Of a stretch of 64,000 nucleotides of DNA, positions 32,476 to 41,820 are shown piece after piece. Below the pieces are notes generated by a model. The model was given only the letters and a program-made list of their open reading frames with translations. It was not told where the DNA came from and did not search any database. Source of the stretch: an uncultured Eubacteriales bacterium (GTDB lineage: Bacteria > Bacillota > Clostridia > Christensenellales > Aristaeellaceae); the NCBI GenBank assembly GCA_900542445.1, contig UQNN01000009.1:40183-104182 (forward strand), given 5' to 3'. Position 1 is the stretch's first letter. Each line of letters starts with the position of its first letter. Both the position numbers and the translations under genes were made by a program.

Positions 32476-32817
32476 TTACTTCTCCTTAATCTTGGCGGCC
32501 TTGCCGGACAGATTACGCAGATAGTAGAGCTTCGCACGACGGACTTTGCCGCGACGGAGCACCGTAATCTTATCAAGACGCGGGGAATGCAGCGGGAAGG
32601 TACGCTCCACGCCAATGCCGTAGGAAACACGGCGGAGGGTGAAGGTCTCACGAATGCTGCCGTTGCGCTTCGCGATGCAGATGCCCTCGAAGGCCTGCAG
32701 GCGCTCGCGATCGCCCTCAACAACCTTAACCATGACACGCAGGGTATCGCCCACGTTGAACTTGGGAAGGTCTTTCTTGAGCTGCTCGCTCTCAATTGCA
32801 CGGATGATTTCGCTCAT
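32476..32817 (-). CDS. rplS: 50S ribosomal protein L19
   Basis: 113 residues, full length. L19 sits at the 30S-50S interface. Conserved FNVGDTLRVMVKVVEGDRERLQAFEG, the basic RRGKVRRAKLYYLR segment. ATG preceded by GAAAGGAG. Own promoter and terminator, although ylqF-rnhB follow on the same strand. Confidence 0.97.
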   Translation of the reverse strand: MSEIIRAIESEQLKKDLPKFNVGDTLRVMVKVVEGDRERLQAFEGICIAKRNGSIRETFTLRRVSYGIGVERTFPLHSPRLDKITVLRRGKVRRAKLYYLRNLSGKAAKIKEK

Positions 32818-32896
32818 CGGTCAGTTTCTCCTTTCGTCAGGCGTTCATGCGTAACGCGACTTTGTTCGCAGCGGAGCGCCCGTTCATACAAAGAAG

Positions 32897-32926
32897 ATTA
32901 TAACACGGTCAGTCTCTGTTTTGCAA
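32897..32926 (-). promoter_or_regulatory. Promoter of rplS
   Basis: Minus strand TTGCAA (32926-32921), 18-base spacer, TATAAT (32902-32897), about 80 bases before the rplS start. Confidence 0.7.
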
Positions 32927-32970
32927 GAGAAATTTTCGTTTTCGGCAAAGAAATCCGGTTTTTCTGCGCG

Positions 32971-34146
32971 TCACATGGCCTCCATGGCCGCCTGTACGAG
33001 CCGCAGCGCGTCTTTGGGCGCGCACTCGCCGCCGAGCACGGCTTCAACTGCTTCGCACATCAGCCTGCGCAGCGTCATCCCCTTCTGCGTCGCGTCGATT
33101 TCGGGCAGCCAGACCGCGTCGTCCTGCCAGATGCCGCGGTCGCCAAGCGCCATCTGCGTCTGTGCATCCTCATGCCAAAAAGCAATCGCCCGCATAGCCA
33201 ATTCGCGTTTGGCATTGTCCGTTCCTGCGGCAACGCATGCGCCCGTCAGCTCAAACGAACGGATGACAAAACCCGTAGACGACGGATATGGCATTTCGAC
33301 GATTTCAACGCCGTTTTTCTCCAGCTCGCGGGCATACAGCCTGCTGTATGCTGACTGCCAATCCATGAAGATGGCCGTCTCCCCGTTCAAAAAATGCGTC
33401 AGCGCCTCATCCCGGCTCTCCACTCTGGCAATCAGCCCGCCTTTCACGCGGTCTTGCAGCCATTCCAGCGCTGCGCGCACGTTGACGTGCTCCGCCTGCG
33501 CACATTCGCCTTTTTCATCCAGCCATGCGCCGCCGTATAGCGCTTGCAGCATCGCTTCGAGCGCGCCGCTGTTTTCCGGCTCGGCAGGCCAAATTTCCAG
33601 CGCAGGATGGTCTGCCAGCGCAAATTCTTCCAAAATCTGATCAAACTCCATCGGATACCAGAGCGGGTGTTCGATGGGATTGGTCATGCTGTCCAACCGT
33701 CGTTTTTCCATCAGCCGCCGATTGACCGCCATCTGCCGATGGCGCGCGACAAGGGGCAGCATGAACAGCGATTCATCCTGCACACATGCGCCAAGCACTT
33801 GTTCGTCGATGCGGTCGGCATCCGTCACCCGCCCGTCCAGTGCGGCAAAAAGTCCGTCGCTCACCCATAAATTCGCTTCGCCCGGTGCGCAGACGACGAT
33901 TTCCGGTACGTCGTCCGCGAGAATCAGCGCGCGAAGATCGCTTTCTTCGTCTTCGGCCTGTCGGCAATTCCACTGGGCCTGCGGAAACGCCCGCCGTGTC
34001 AGCTCCATCAGCCGTTCGGCTGTCTCTCGTTCCATCGCATTCGCCGTGAAATACACATCCATCTGCACCTGAGCCAGCGCCCCTGTGCCCGCCATCATGC
34101 CGCCTATCGCCAGCAGAATCGCCGCTAAGACCTTTTTCACACGCAT
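32971..34146 (-). CDS. Orphan extracellular solute-binding protein
   Basis: About 391 residues with a signal peptide (MRVKKVLAAILLAIGG...GALAQ) and a predicted signal-peptidase I cut after ALA; no lipobox Cys is present, unlike most Gram-positive binding proteins. The mature part resembles sugar or polyamine binding proteins of ABC importers (EIVVCAPGEANLWVSDGLFAALDG, FLNGETAIFMDWQSAYSRL, GIWQDDAVWLP). No permease or ATPase gene is adjacent, so it may serve a distant transporter or act as a sensor. The start is uncertain: ATG at 34146 has GGGGAGGG almost touching it, with alternatives at 34164 (ATG) and the GTG two codons later. Confidence 0.75.
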   Translation of the reverse strand: MRVKKVLAAILLAIGGMMAGTGALAQVQMDVYFTANAMERETAERLMELTRRAFPQAQWNCRQAEDEESDLRALILADDVPEIVVCAPGEANLWVSDGLFAALDGRVTDADRIDEQVLGACVQDESLFMLPLVARHRQMAVNRRLMEKRRLDSMTNPIEHPLWYPMEFDQILEEFALADHPALEIWPAEPENSGALEAMLQALYGGAWLDEKGECAQAEHVNVRAALEWLQDRVKGGLIARVESRDEALTHFLNGETAIFMDWQSAYSRLYARELEKNGVEIVEMPYPSSTGFVIRSFELTGACVAAGTDNAKRELAMRAIAFWHEDAQTQMALGDRGIWQDDAVWLPEIDATQKGMTLRRLMCEAVEAVLGGECAPKDALRLVQAAMEAM

Positions 34147-34187
34147 CCCCTCCCCCGTCGTCATGCTTCATATATACACATGACAGG

Positions 34188-34221
34188 GAGAAAAAAGAAC
34201 GGCGGCGCTTTCGCGCCGCCG
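34188..34221 (-). terminator. Terminator of the first flavoprotein gene
   Basis: Minus strand GGCGGCGC, loop GAAA, GCGCCGCC, followed by TTCTTTTTT. Confidence 0.85.
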
Positions 34222-34237
34222 CATATGAGCGATTCAA

Positions 34238-36121
34238 TTACTCAGCGGGGATGAAGTCCGGGAGTTCGCCAGTGGAGACGACGATGCCGGAGATGTAGCC
34301 GAAGCCGCAAGCGTCAGCATCCGCGTTGGAGCCCAGACGGTTGGTGCCATGCACGCCGCCGGTGACTTCGCCAGCCGCGTAGAGGCCGTCGATCGGCTGA
34401 CCGTAGATGTCGATAACGCGGGTCATGGTGTCGATGACCAGGCCGCCCATGGTGTGGTGGACGGACGGGAACTGCGGCAGCGCGTAGTACGGGCCATCCT
34501 CGATCTTGACCATGGTGGAAGCCATGACCTTGCCGAAGTCGAGATCCTCGCCATTGTCGATGTAGCCATTGTGCTTCTCGATGGTCGCCTTCAGGTTCTC
34601 GCCGGTGACGGTCGGATACTGGCCCTTCACTTCGAAGCCGTTGATCTTCTCAGCCAGCTCGTCGAGGGTATCCGCCTTCAGGATACGGCCGTCAGCGATG
34701 CCCGCTTCGATTTCTTCCGGACGGACATAGCCAGCAACGACCGGCTCGGTGAAGATGGCGTAGGTGGAAACGAAACCGGTGTTGACGGCAGCGTTCGCGC
34801 AAACGTCGCGGCGGTCGCCTTCGTTGACGTAACGATTGCCGTTGTAGTCAACATAGATGACGCCGTAGGACGGGCCGGTGAACGGCCACACCGCGTACTT
34901 ATCCAGGACGCCGGTGTTCGGGTCAGCCCACGGATAACGCTGGATGTTGCTCATCTGGGTGGTATTCGCGCCGATCGCCTGCGCAAGGTAGATGCCTTCG
35001 CCGGTGGACGCGGCCTTGATGTTGGTGGTCGGCAGATCCGCGGTCAGGTACGGAACCTGGGTCTCGCGCATCTCGACGTTGGAGGAGAAGCCGCCGGTCG
35101 CCATGATGACGCCCTTCTTGGCCTCGATGGTCTTGTAGCCGTCAGCAGTCGCGACACGGATACCGACAACGCGGTTCGCTTCGTCGCGGGTGCGGTAGAT
35201 CTCAACCAGCTTGGTTTCCAGCTCGATGGTCGCGCTGGTTTCCTTCAGCATCTTGAGCTGCAGGTTGGTGATGTCAGAACCGACCTGGTTCTCGGTGACG
35301 TAGGTGCGGTAGCCGTAGTGTCCGCCCGGACGAGCCAGCGTATCGCGGATCTGGAGGCCGTTGTCCAGCAGCAGATCAAAGTAGACCGGGGAAGCGTAAA
35401 CCATCTCGCGCACCAGCGCTGGGTTGCTCATGTTGTCGCCGCCCTTGATGGTGTCTTCGATGTGCTTCTCGGCGGTGTCCGGCTCAAGGCCCAGCTTCTG
35501 CTGGAGCTCGGCGGCACGCTCGGAGGTGTAAGCGGCGTACTGGCCGCCGTTGATGGCGCTGTTGCCGCCGGTGGTGGAGAGCTTCTCAACCAGCACGACG
35601 CTGCTGCCAGCCTTCTCCGCAGAGTAAGCCGCCGCAAGGCCCGCGAAACCGCCGCCGACGACGACGACATCATAGCTCTCGTCCCACTGCTCCGGCACTT
35701 CGACGGAGCCCATGGTCGGGAAGTAATCCGGCGCGGCAGATTCTTTCGCCTCAACCGGCTTCTTGAAATCTTCAACGTTCGCGCCGGCTTCGGTCAGGGC
35801 CGCTTCGACGGCCTTGAGGATGCCTTCGGAAGTACGGGTCGCGCCGCTGACCGTATCAACCGCCAGGGACTGCGCTTCCAGAATCGCGGCGGGCATCTTT
35901 TCCAGCGCCGGCCAGCCGGGAGCGGTTTCGTTGTAAGCCGTAACCTTGATGTCCTCGATCTTGTCTTCGGACACGGTGACGTCAACCGTCAGGCCATCAT
36001 ACATGCCGCGGGTGACCTCGGTGTAGGTGCCGGGCTTCATGCCTTCGGCCATCGCGGCCGTGAAGCAGGAAGAAGCCAGCAGGCAGACGCTTGCAAGAGA
36101 GGCGATCCATTTCTTGTTCAT
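34238..36121 (-). CDS. Secreted FMN-binding / FAD-dependent reductase (fumarate/urocanate reductase-like), no. 1
   Basis: 627 residues: signal peptide (1-25), FMN-binding domain (about 28-110) with the flavinylation motif DTVSGATRTS whose Thr accepts FMN from ApbE, and an FAD_binding_2 reductase domain (about 130-620). The Rossmann motif is VVVVGGGFAGLAAAYSAEKAG; active-site elements of the fumarate/urocanate reductase class are present: GNRYVNEGDRRD (catalytic Arg region) and SVHHTMGGLVID (substrate His). Such enzymes reduce C=C bonds of organic acids as extracellular electron acceptors. Substrate unknown. A LysR regulator gene lies directly upstream on the same strand. Confidence 0.9.
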   Translation of the reverse strand: MNKKWIASLASVCLLASSCFTAAMAEGMKPGTYTEVTRGMYDGLTVDVTVSEDKIEDIKVTAYNETAPGWPALEKMPAAILEAQSLAVDTVSGATRTSEGILKAVEAALTEAGANVEDFKKPVEAKESAAPDYFPTMGSVEVPEQWDESYDVVVVGGGFAGLAAAYSAEKAGSSVVLVEKLSTTGGNSAINGGQYAAYTSERAAELQQKLGLEPDTAEKHIEDTIKGGDNMSNPALVREMVYASPVYFDLLLDNGLQIRDTLARPGGHYGYRTYVTENQVGSDITNLQLKMLKETSATIELETKLVEIYRTRDEANRVVGIRVATADGYKTIEAKKGVIMATGGFSSNVEMRETQVPYLTADLPTTNIKAASTGEGIYLAQAIGANTTQMSNIQRYPWADPNTGVLDKYAVWPFTGPSYGVIYVDYNGNRYVNEGDRRDVCANAAVNTGFVSTYAIFTEPVVAGYVRPEEIEAGIADGRILKADTLDELAEKINGFEVKGQYPTVTGENLKATIEKHNGYIDNGEDLDFGKVMASTMVKIEDGPYYALPQFPSVHHTMGGLVIDTMTRVIDIYGQPIDGLYAAGEVTGGVHGTNRLGSNADADACGFGYISGIVVSTGELPDFIPAE

Positions 36122-36422
36122 TCTTCTTTTTTCTCCTTTCCTACGTTTCGCACGTTCGGAATTTCCTTGACATCATTGTACACGATTTTATACGTTTGAA
36201 CACTCGAAAGGAGGAAACGAACCATTCGAAAAACAGAAATTTAACGAATCATCTGACGTCTTGTTCTTTCATCCCGCTGCAAAGTCAAAAATAGATTGGA
36301 GGGCGAAATTCACCGGCAGGCACGGGCAGCCGTTCATTTTTCCTATATATAAGAAAAAGCGCCGTTTCGGATCGGGATGCTCTGCCTTCCGATCTGAAAC
36401 GACTTCTTTCTGTCGGGCTTCT
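36122..36422 (-). promoter_or_regulatory. Regulatory spacer between LysR no. 1 and flavoprotein no. 1
   Basis: Holds the LysR terminator (36352-36405: a 14-base-pair stem TCGTTTCaGATCGG/CCGATCcGAAACG(G) followed by GCTTTTTC on the minus strand), AT-rich sequence, and near 36165-36200 a TACAAT (minus strand) that could be the flavoprotein -10 with only a poor -35. A LysR operator is expected here but no clear inverted T-N11-A site could be chosen by eye. No gene seen. Confidence 0.4.
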
Positions 36423-37364
36423 TTATGCCTTCCCCTCCGGCCTTGTGATACACCCAGTCGTGTCTTTTTTGACACGCTCGTCGGCGTATACCGCGCTGCT
36501 CCGTGCCAGCGCGCGGGCGGTGGGTTTGAGCGTTTCATAATTTTTATAGACCATGTTCTCCCATGCCCAAATGGGTTCTTCGTCCATGTCCAGCTTCACC
36601 AGCCCGTAGGCGTCGTGATAGTGCTGCGCGGCGCAGTGCGGCGCGAGCGTCATCGCGCCCTCTTTGCGCACCTGCTCCACAACCAGCTGCACGCCGCCCA
36701 AAAACGTCGTCTTCCCCAAATGCACGCCCATCTTCGCCAGCATCGGCAGAAATTCGCTGACAAAGCAGCAGGTATCGTGTGGATACATGAACTGCATGCC
36801 CTCCAGCGCGTCGTATTTCAGCCCCTTCTTCTGCGCCAGCGGGTGATCCCACGAGACCATCATATACACCGGCTCGCGATACAGCGGCACGACCCTCAGC
36901 CCGCTGACCGCGCCGGGGCGCGTCGTATAAAAGAAGCCGATATCCAGCATATCCGACCGGATCAGCGCCGGAACGCCCGCGTTGTGCGTCATCATCATGT
37001 TCAGCCGCGTTTCCCCGTGCGCCGTATGAAACTGTTCAAACAGCGGAATCAGGCTGTTGCCGATGTTGATTTCGCATCCGCCGACGGTGATGCTGCCCTC
37101 CAGCTTTTCCGCCGGACAAACGCTGTCCAGCGCCAGATAATAGTGTTCCACCATGCGGTTGGCATGCACCAGAAACGCTTCGCCCTGCGGGGTGAGCGCC
37201 ATCTGGCGGCCCGTTTTGCGGAAAAGCGGCGCGCCGACCTCCTGTTCGAGCATCTGAATATGCTTAAACAGCGTGCTGGGGGCGTATTGCAGCTGTTCCG
37301 CCGCCTTTTGATAGTTAAGCGTCTGGGAAAGCGTGATCATGGTCAAAAGCTGCTTGGTATCCAT
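36423..37364 (-). CDS. LysR-family transcriptional regulator no. 1
   Basis: 313 residues: N-terminal winged helix-turn-helix (about 1-60, LNYQKAAEQLQYAPSTLFKHIQMLEQEVGAPLFRKTGRQ) and a C-terminal periplasmic-binding-fold effector domain. Start at 37364 is preceded by AGGACAGCC. It lies upstream of, and on the same strand as, flavoprotein no. 1, which it probably controls in response to the substrate or product. The HTH has Leu-Phe-Lys where typical members have Ser-Arg, so it is a divergent branch. Confidence 0.9.
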   Translation of the reverse strand: MDTKQLLTMITLSQTLNYQKAAEQLQYAPSTLFKHIQMLEQEVGAPLFRKTGRQMALTPQGEAFLVHANRMVEHYYLALDSVCPAEKLEGSITVGGCEINIGNSLIPLFEQFHTAHGETRLNMMMTHNAGVPALIRSDMLDIGFFYTTRPGAVSGLRVVPLYREPVYMMVSWDHPLAQKKGLKYDALEGMQFMYPHDTCCFVSEFLPMLAKMGVHLGKTTFLGGVQLVVEQVRKEGAMTLAPHCAAQHYHDAYGLVKLDMDEEPIWAWENMVYKNYETLKPTARALARSSAVYADERVKKDTTGCITRPEGKA

Positions 37365-37515
37365 GGCTGTCCTGTCCTTTTGCATTCGTTAAGAATCTAT
37401 CTATATTCTACCCTCCCTTGCTCTAAAATGCAACCATAAAGTGCCGAAAGGTCATCCCTCTTTCCATAAGCAAAAACGAGTACGCATTTTTTTGCGTGCT
37501 CGTTTTATGTTTCAT

Positions 37516-40032
37516 TTACTTTTTACGCTTGAGCATGAAACCGGCCGCAGCGGAAACCGCCAGCACCGCGCTCCAAAGCAGAACGGGGCTTTCGTCGCCT
37601 GTCTTCGGCAGGTTTTCCGCGCTGGGGAGCTTTTCCCACTCCGCCGTGAGCGTCATATCTTCCGTGACGGTGATCGTTTCGCCCGCGTGGTACATCTTCT
37701 CGCCGTCCTTCCAGCCGACGAAGGTATAGCCGGTTCGCGGTTCTTCGCCAAGCGTCACATTTTGGCCGTAAGCCGCCGTTTCCGTCCGCGTTTTGCCGTT
37801 CAGCAGAACGTATGTGACCGTGAACGACCGGGTATCCCAAACAGCCGTGAGCGTCTTGTCCTCCGTGACGGTGATCGTTTCGCCCGCGTGGTACATCTTC
37901 TCGCCGTCCTTCCAGCCGACGAAGGTATAGCCGGTTCGCGGTTCTTCGCCAAGCGTCAGCTTTTGGCCGTAAGCCACCGTTTCCGTCCGCGTTTTGCCGT
38001 CCAGCAGGACGTATGTAACCGTGAACGTCCGGGCTTCCCAAACAGCCGTGAGCGTCATATCTTCCGTGACGGTGATGTTGACTTTTCCGTCAGCTCCGGC
38101 CGGATAGCTGTTCCCCTTCTCGTCCTTCCAGCCCGTGAAAAGATGCCCTTCCTTTGTGGGCGCTTCGAGGGTGACGGTCTTGCCCTTTTGCACCGTTTGG
38201 CTGCCGCTTCCGCCTACGCCGCCGTTCGCGTCGATTTCGATGCGCACCAGCGCGCTGGGGAGCTTTTTCCACTCCGCCGTGAGCGTCATATCTTCCGTGA
38301 CGGTGATGTTGACTTTTCCGTCAGCTCCGGCCGGATAGCTGTTCCCCTTCTCGTCCTTCCAGCCCGTGAAAAGATGCCCTTCCTTTGTGGGCGCTTCGAG
38401 GGTGACGGTCTTGCCCTTTTGCACCGTTTGGCTGCCGCTTCCGCCTACGCCGCCGTTCACGTCGATTTCGATGCGCACCAGGATTGTTTTATACGAAGCG
38501 ACGAGCGACAATCCGCCTGTCAGCTCCCCGCTTACATCCACCCCTACGCCGTTTTCAGAGGGCGTATATCGCGGGTTGTCGTCCTTATACCAGCCGTCGA
38601 TTTCTATGCCGCTGTCGCGATAGGTCGCGTTCATGTTCGTGGCGTTGGGCAGTTTGATTGTAGAACTATCATTAAGCAGAAAAATATCCGCGCCTTGTCC
38701 GCCTGCCGTATTGTTGTAAATCCGGTTTGATCCGGCGGAAACATCCATCGACCCATTTTCCAACTTAATACCGCCGCCGACACCGCCGGTTGCATACGCT
38801 TCATTGCCAATAACCGTCCAGTTTGTTATTGGTTTTTCAAACGTTGTTTTGCCGACCAGCGCCACACCGCCGCCATGTGCTGCTTTGTTGTTTTCGATTC
38901 TGCCGCCGGTGATTTTGATGGTTGAATGATTTGCATATAAACCGCCGCCATTACCTGTATCTGACGTAATACATCCGCTGATTATGCCGCCGCTGATTCT
39001 GACGGTTGAACGATCCACAAACAAACCGCCGCCCGCACCTACCGTACATCCGCTGATTGTGCCGCCGCTGATTTCGATGGTTGAGGAATTTTTTGCATAC
39101 AAACCGCCGCCCCATACTCCCTTGCATCCGCTGATTGTGCCGCCGCTGATGTTGATGGTTGAATTGTCCGCATACAAACCGCCGCCATTATCTGCCGGTG
39201 CCTCACATTCGCTGATTGTGCCGCCGCTGATGGTGATGGTTGAAGAATTTTTTGCATACAAACCGCCGCCCGCATCTGCCTTACATCCGCTGATTGTGCC
39301 GCCGCTGATGGTGATGGTTGAATTGTCCGCATACAAACCGCCGCCATTATTTATCGATGCCTCACATTTGCTGATTGTGCCGCCCTCCATGATAAATTTT
39401 GAGTTGTCATGAACAAGGATGACGCCGTCTCCATATACCTCACAATCTTCAATCTTGCCGCCCAGCATACGGACTGTTGCCCCCGAATCAGCAATTACTG
39501 CGCGGCAACACTTTTTAATTACGCCGCCATACATATTAAAAACTGACTTCGAACCCATAATCACTATGCAGGCGTTGCCCATAGACTTCCTATTTTGCAG
39601 CGTCACATTCTCGTACATATTCGCGGTTGCCCCTTCTGATACAGTTACAAAGGCCGCCTGTATTTCTGCATCTCCATCTCCTTCAATCGTCAGCTTTTTG
39701 TCGTAACCTTTCGCGCCCAAATTCAGGACAGTCTTTTCTCCTGTTACCGTAATTCCTGCGTTCGAACCATTCATGGAAATCTTACGATCTTCGTCTTTGC
39801 TCTTGATGGTCGTGCTGCGTTTCAATGTATGGTTGCCTGTCAAGGTGATATCCGCACACAATTCGATCACGTTTTCATCATCAACGCCGGATGCGTTAAT
39901 ATTTTTAACCACATCGGCAAAATGAGTATCAGCCGTGACCATATGCGTAATCGTCTCCGCCATAGCGTGCGGCGCCGCCAGCGCCAGCATACAGACCACT
40001 ATGCCCAGTGCCTTCCAAATCTTCCCGTTCAC
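37516..40032 (-). CDS. LPXTG cell-wall surface protein with beta-helix and InlB-type repeats
   Basis: 838 residues. Signal peptide (MNGKIWKALGIVVCMLALAAPHAMA), a right-handed beta-helix of polymorphic repeats (about 130-400: GGTISGC-x-GGGLYAKNSSTI units, six or more), then InlB/Flg_new-type B repeats (about 500-810: FTGWKDEKGNSYPAGADG and YTFVGWKDGEKMYHAGETI), then LPKTG, a hydrophobic stretch and KRKK, the sorting signal for sortase A. It is likely an adhesin. The repeats are near-identical in DNA: a 231-base unit (about 38077-38480) and a 201-base unit (about 37630-38030), each in two copies. No sortase gene is in the window. Confidence 0.9.
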   Translation of the reverse strand: MNGKIWKALGIVVCMLALAAPHAMAETITHMVTADTHFADVVKNINASGVDDENVIELCADITLTGNHTLKRSTTIKSKDEDRKISMNGSNAGITVTGEKTVLNLGAKGYDKKLTIEGDGDAEIQAAFVTVSEGATANMYENVTLQNRKSMGNACIVIMGSKSVFNMYGGVIKKCCRAVIADSGATVRMLGGKIEDCEVYGDGVILVHDNSKFIMEGGTISKCEASINNGGGLYADNSTITISGGTISGCKADAGGGLYAKNSSTITISGGTISECEAPADNGGGLYADNSTINISGGTISGCKGVWGGGLYAKNSSTIEISGGTISGCTVGAGGGLFVDRSTVRISGGIISGCITSDTGNGGGLYANHSTIKITGGRIENNKAAHGGGVALVGKTTFEKPITNWTVIGNEAYATGGVGGGIKLENGSMDVSAGSNRIYNNTAGGQGADIFLLNDSSTIKLPNATNMNATYRDSGIEIDGWYKDDNPRYTPSENGVGVDVSGELTGGLSLVASYKTILVRIEIDVNGGVGGSGSQTVQKGKTVTLEAPTKEGHLFTGWKDEKGNSYPAGADGKVNITVTEDMTLTAEWKKLPSALVRIEIDANGGVGGSGSQTVQKGKTVTLEAPTKEGHLFTGWKDEKGNSYPAGADGKVNITVTEDMTLTAVWEARTFTVTYVLLDGKTRTETVAYGQKLTLGEEPRTGYTFVGWKDGEKMYHAGETITVTEDKTLTAVWDTRSFTVTYVLLNGKTRTETAAYGQNVTLGEEPRTGYTFVGWKDGEKMYHAGETITVTEDMTLTAEWEKLPSAENLPKTGDESPVLLWSAVLAVSAAAGFMLKRKK

Positions 40033-40095
40033 AGCTCTCCGCCTTTCCTTCGGTTCATTGTTTTCCTATATACAGCCGACAAAATAGATACAAAC

Positions 40096-40124
40096 ATCAT
40101 AGCATATCGACATTCTTTTTTCAA
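40096..40124 (-). promoter_or_regulatory. Promoter of the LPXTG surface protein
   Basis: Minus strand TTGAAA (40124-40119), 17-base spacer, TATGAT (40101-40096). Confidence 0.65.
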
Positions 40125-40197
40125 TCCGTTTTATTCGGTTCTTCGCGAATCCGAAATTCTGCAAAATTTCTGATAACGGGTGCAATGATCATCATGC

Positions 40198-40235
40198 AAA
40201 AAAACGCCCTCCCGTTTTTTCGGGAAAGCGCCGCG
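40198..40235 (-). terminator. Terminator of the amino-acid ABC transporter ATPase gene
   Basis: Minus strand CGCTTTCCCG, A-rich loop, CGGGAGGGCG followed by TTTTTTT; several G-U pairs. Confidence 0.75.
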
Positions 40236-40244
40236 TATTCGCTT

Positions 40245-40976
40245 TTACAGCATACTCGCCAGAAACGCCTTGAGCCGTTCGGTCTTCGGCGCGCCGAGCA
40301 CTTCTTCGGGATTGCCGTGTTCGCAGATTACGCCCTGATCCATAAACACCACTTCGCTGGCGACCGCGCGGGCGAAGCCCATCTCGTGGGTAACGACCAG
40401 CATCGTCAGCCCCTCCTGCGCGAGATTCTGCATGACAGAGAGCACCTCGCCGACCATCTCCGGGTCAAGCGCGCTCGTCGGCTCGTCAAAGAGGATGACT
40501 TCGGGGTCCATCGCCAGCGCGCGGGCAATGGCGACGCGCTGCTTTTGTCCGCCGGAAAGCTGGCGCGGTTTGGCGTTGATATACGCGTCCATGCCGACTT
40601 TTTGGAGATACTTCATCGCGTTTTCGACGCTCTCTTCGCGGGTGCGGTGGAGCACCTTCATCTGTCCGGTGACGCAGTTATTCAGCACATCCATATTGCC
40701 GAACAGGTTGAACTGCTGAAAGACCATGCCGACTTTGGCGTGGTAGCGCGGCATGTTGACCGCGCCGGAGAGGATATCCTCGCCGTGGTAAAGGATTTGT
40801 CCCTCGTCAGGCGTTTCCAGCAGGTTAATGCAGCGCAGCAGCGTCGATTTGCCCGAACCGGAAGAGCCGATGATGCAGGTCACTTCGCCCTTGTTGGCGG
40901 CAAAATCCACGCCCTTGAGCACTTCATGGTCGCCAAAAGCTTTCTTGATGCCCTTAACCTCAATCACGCGTTCCAT
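40245..40976 (-). CDS. Polar amino-acid ABC transporter ATP-binding protein (GlnQ-like)
   Basis: 243 residues, complete ABC ATPase of the polar amino-acid uptake (PAAT) group. Walker A GSSGSGKST, Q-loop FQQFNLF, signature LSGGQKQRVAIARAL, Walker B VILFDEPTSALD, H-switch VVTHEM. It overlaps the permease gene by 13 bases. It energises uptake driven by the permease and the substrate-binding protein nearby; the amino acid is not predictable from the ATPase. Confidence 0.95.
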   Translation of the reverse strand: MERVIEVKGIKKAFGDHEVLKGVDFAANKGEVTCIIGSSGSGKSTLLRCINLLETPDEGQILYHGEDILSGAVNMPRYHAKVGMVFQQFNLFGNMDVLNNCVTGQMKVLHRTREESVENAMKYLQKVGMDAYINAKPRQLSGGQKQRVAIARALAMDPEVILFDEPTSALDPEMVGEVLSVMQNLAQEGLTMLVVTHEMGFARAVASEVVFMDQGVICEHGNPEEVLGAPKTERLKAFLASML

Positions 40977-41794
40977 CTCTTGACGGCCTCCTTTTCGTTT
41001 TCGACGGATACCTTGATATCCGCACGGCTGTCGCTCTGCGAACCGTGGATGACGTAGTTATCCGGGCCGTCCATCTTCTTTTCCACCGCGCGCAGAATGC
41101 GGCTGACGGTCAGCGTCAGGATGAGGTAAATCACCGCGATGATGAAATACACCTCGAAGTAGCGGTAATACGTGCCCGCAGCGCTCTTCGCCTGGAAAAA
41201 CAGTTCGGAAACGGAGATGACGTTCAGCACGCTGGAATCCTTGATGTTGACGATCAACTCGTTGCCGACGGACGGGAGGATGTTGCGGATGGCCTGTGGC
41301 AGAACAACCGTCGTCATGGTCTGCCAATGGGTCATGCCGATGGCATGCGCGGCCTCAAACTGGCCCTTATCGACGGAGACGATGCCGCCGCGGATGATTT
41401 CGGCCATATACGCGCCTGTATTGATGGAGATGATGAAGACAGCCGCAAAGGTCGTATCCATGAACACGCCCGCATACTGCGCGCCGTAATAAATGACAAC
41501 GGCCTGCACAATCATCGGCGTGCCGCGGAATACCTGAATATAGACGTTCATCAGCATATGCACGAACCGAAGCAGGCCGCGCTTGACGATCACGCCCGCA
41601 TTCGAGCCGGCCTTTTTCTTTTCCGGCAGCGCGATGGTGCGAATGATGGCCACGAGCAGGCCGAGCACGAAGCCCAGCGCCGTGCCTGTCAGCGCGATGA
41701 GCAGGGTCATGCCCGTTCCGCGCAGGAACAGCATGCCGTATTTTTGCAGCAAAAAGGCCACCCAGCCAAAGAAAGATGTTGAAGCGTTCGGCAT
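40964..41794 (-). CDS. Polar amino-acid ABC transporter permease
   Basis: 276 residues. HisM/GlnP-type permease with the N-terminal FLRGTGMTLLIALTGTALGFVLG segment, about five membrane helices, and the EAA loop GQFEAAHAIGMTHWQTMTTVVLPQAIRNILP that contacts the ATPase. Start at 41794 (MPNAST) has AAGGAGAAAAAA in front; an upstream start would lie in repeat sequence. A single permease probably forms a homodimer. Confidence 0.95.
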   Translation of the reverse strand: MPNASTSFFGWVAFLLQKYGMLFLRGTGMTLLIALTGTALGFVLGLLVAIIRTIALPEKKKAGSNAGVIVKRGLLRFVHMLMNVYIQVFRGTPMIVQAVVIYYGAQYAGVFMDTTFAAVFIISINTGAYMAEIIRGGIVSVDKGQFEAAHAIGMTHWQTMTTVVLPQAIRNILPSVGNELIVNIKDSSVLNVISVSELFFQAKSAAGTYYRYFEVYFIIAVIYLILTLTVSRILRAVEKKMDGPDNYVIHGSQSDSRADIKVSVENEKEAVKRWNA

Positions 41795-41820
41795 TTTTTT
41801 CTCCTTATATGGGGTCACGT

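Noticed and set aside
37516..40032. Horizontally acquired island containing the surface protein
   Set aside because: The gene is somewhat more AT-rich in its beta-helix part, but no integrase, tRNA or direct repeats mark boundaries.
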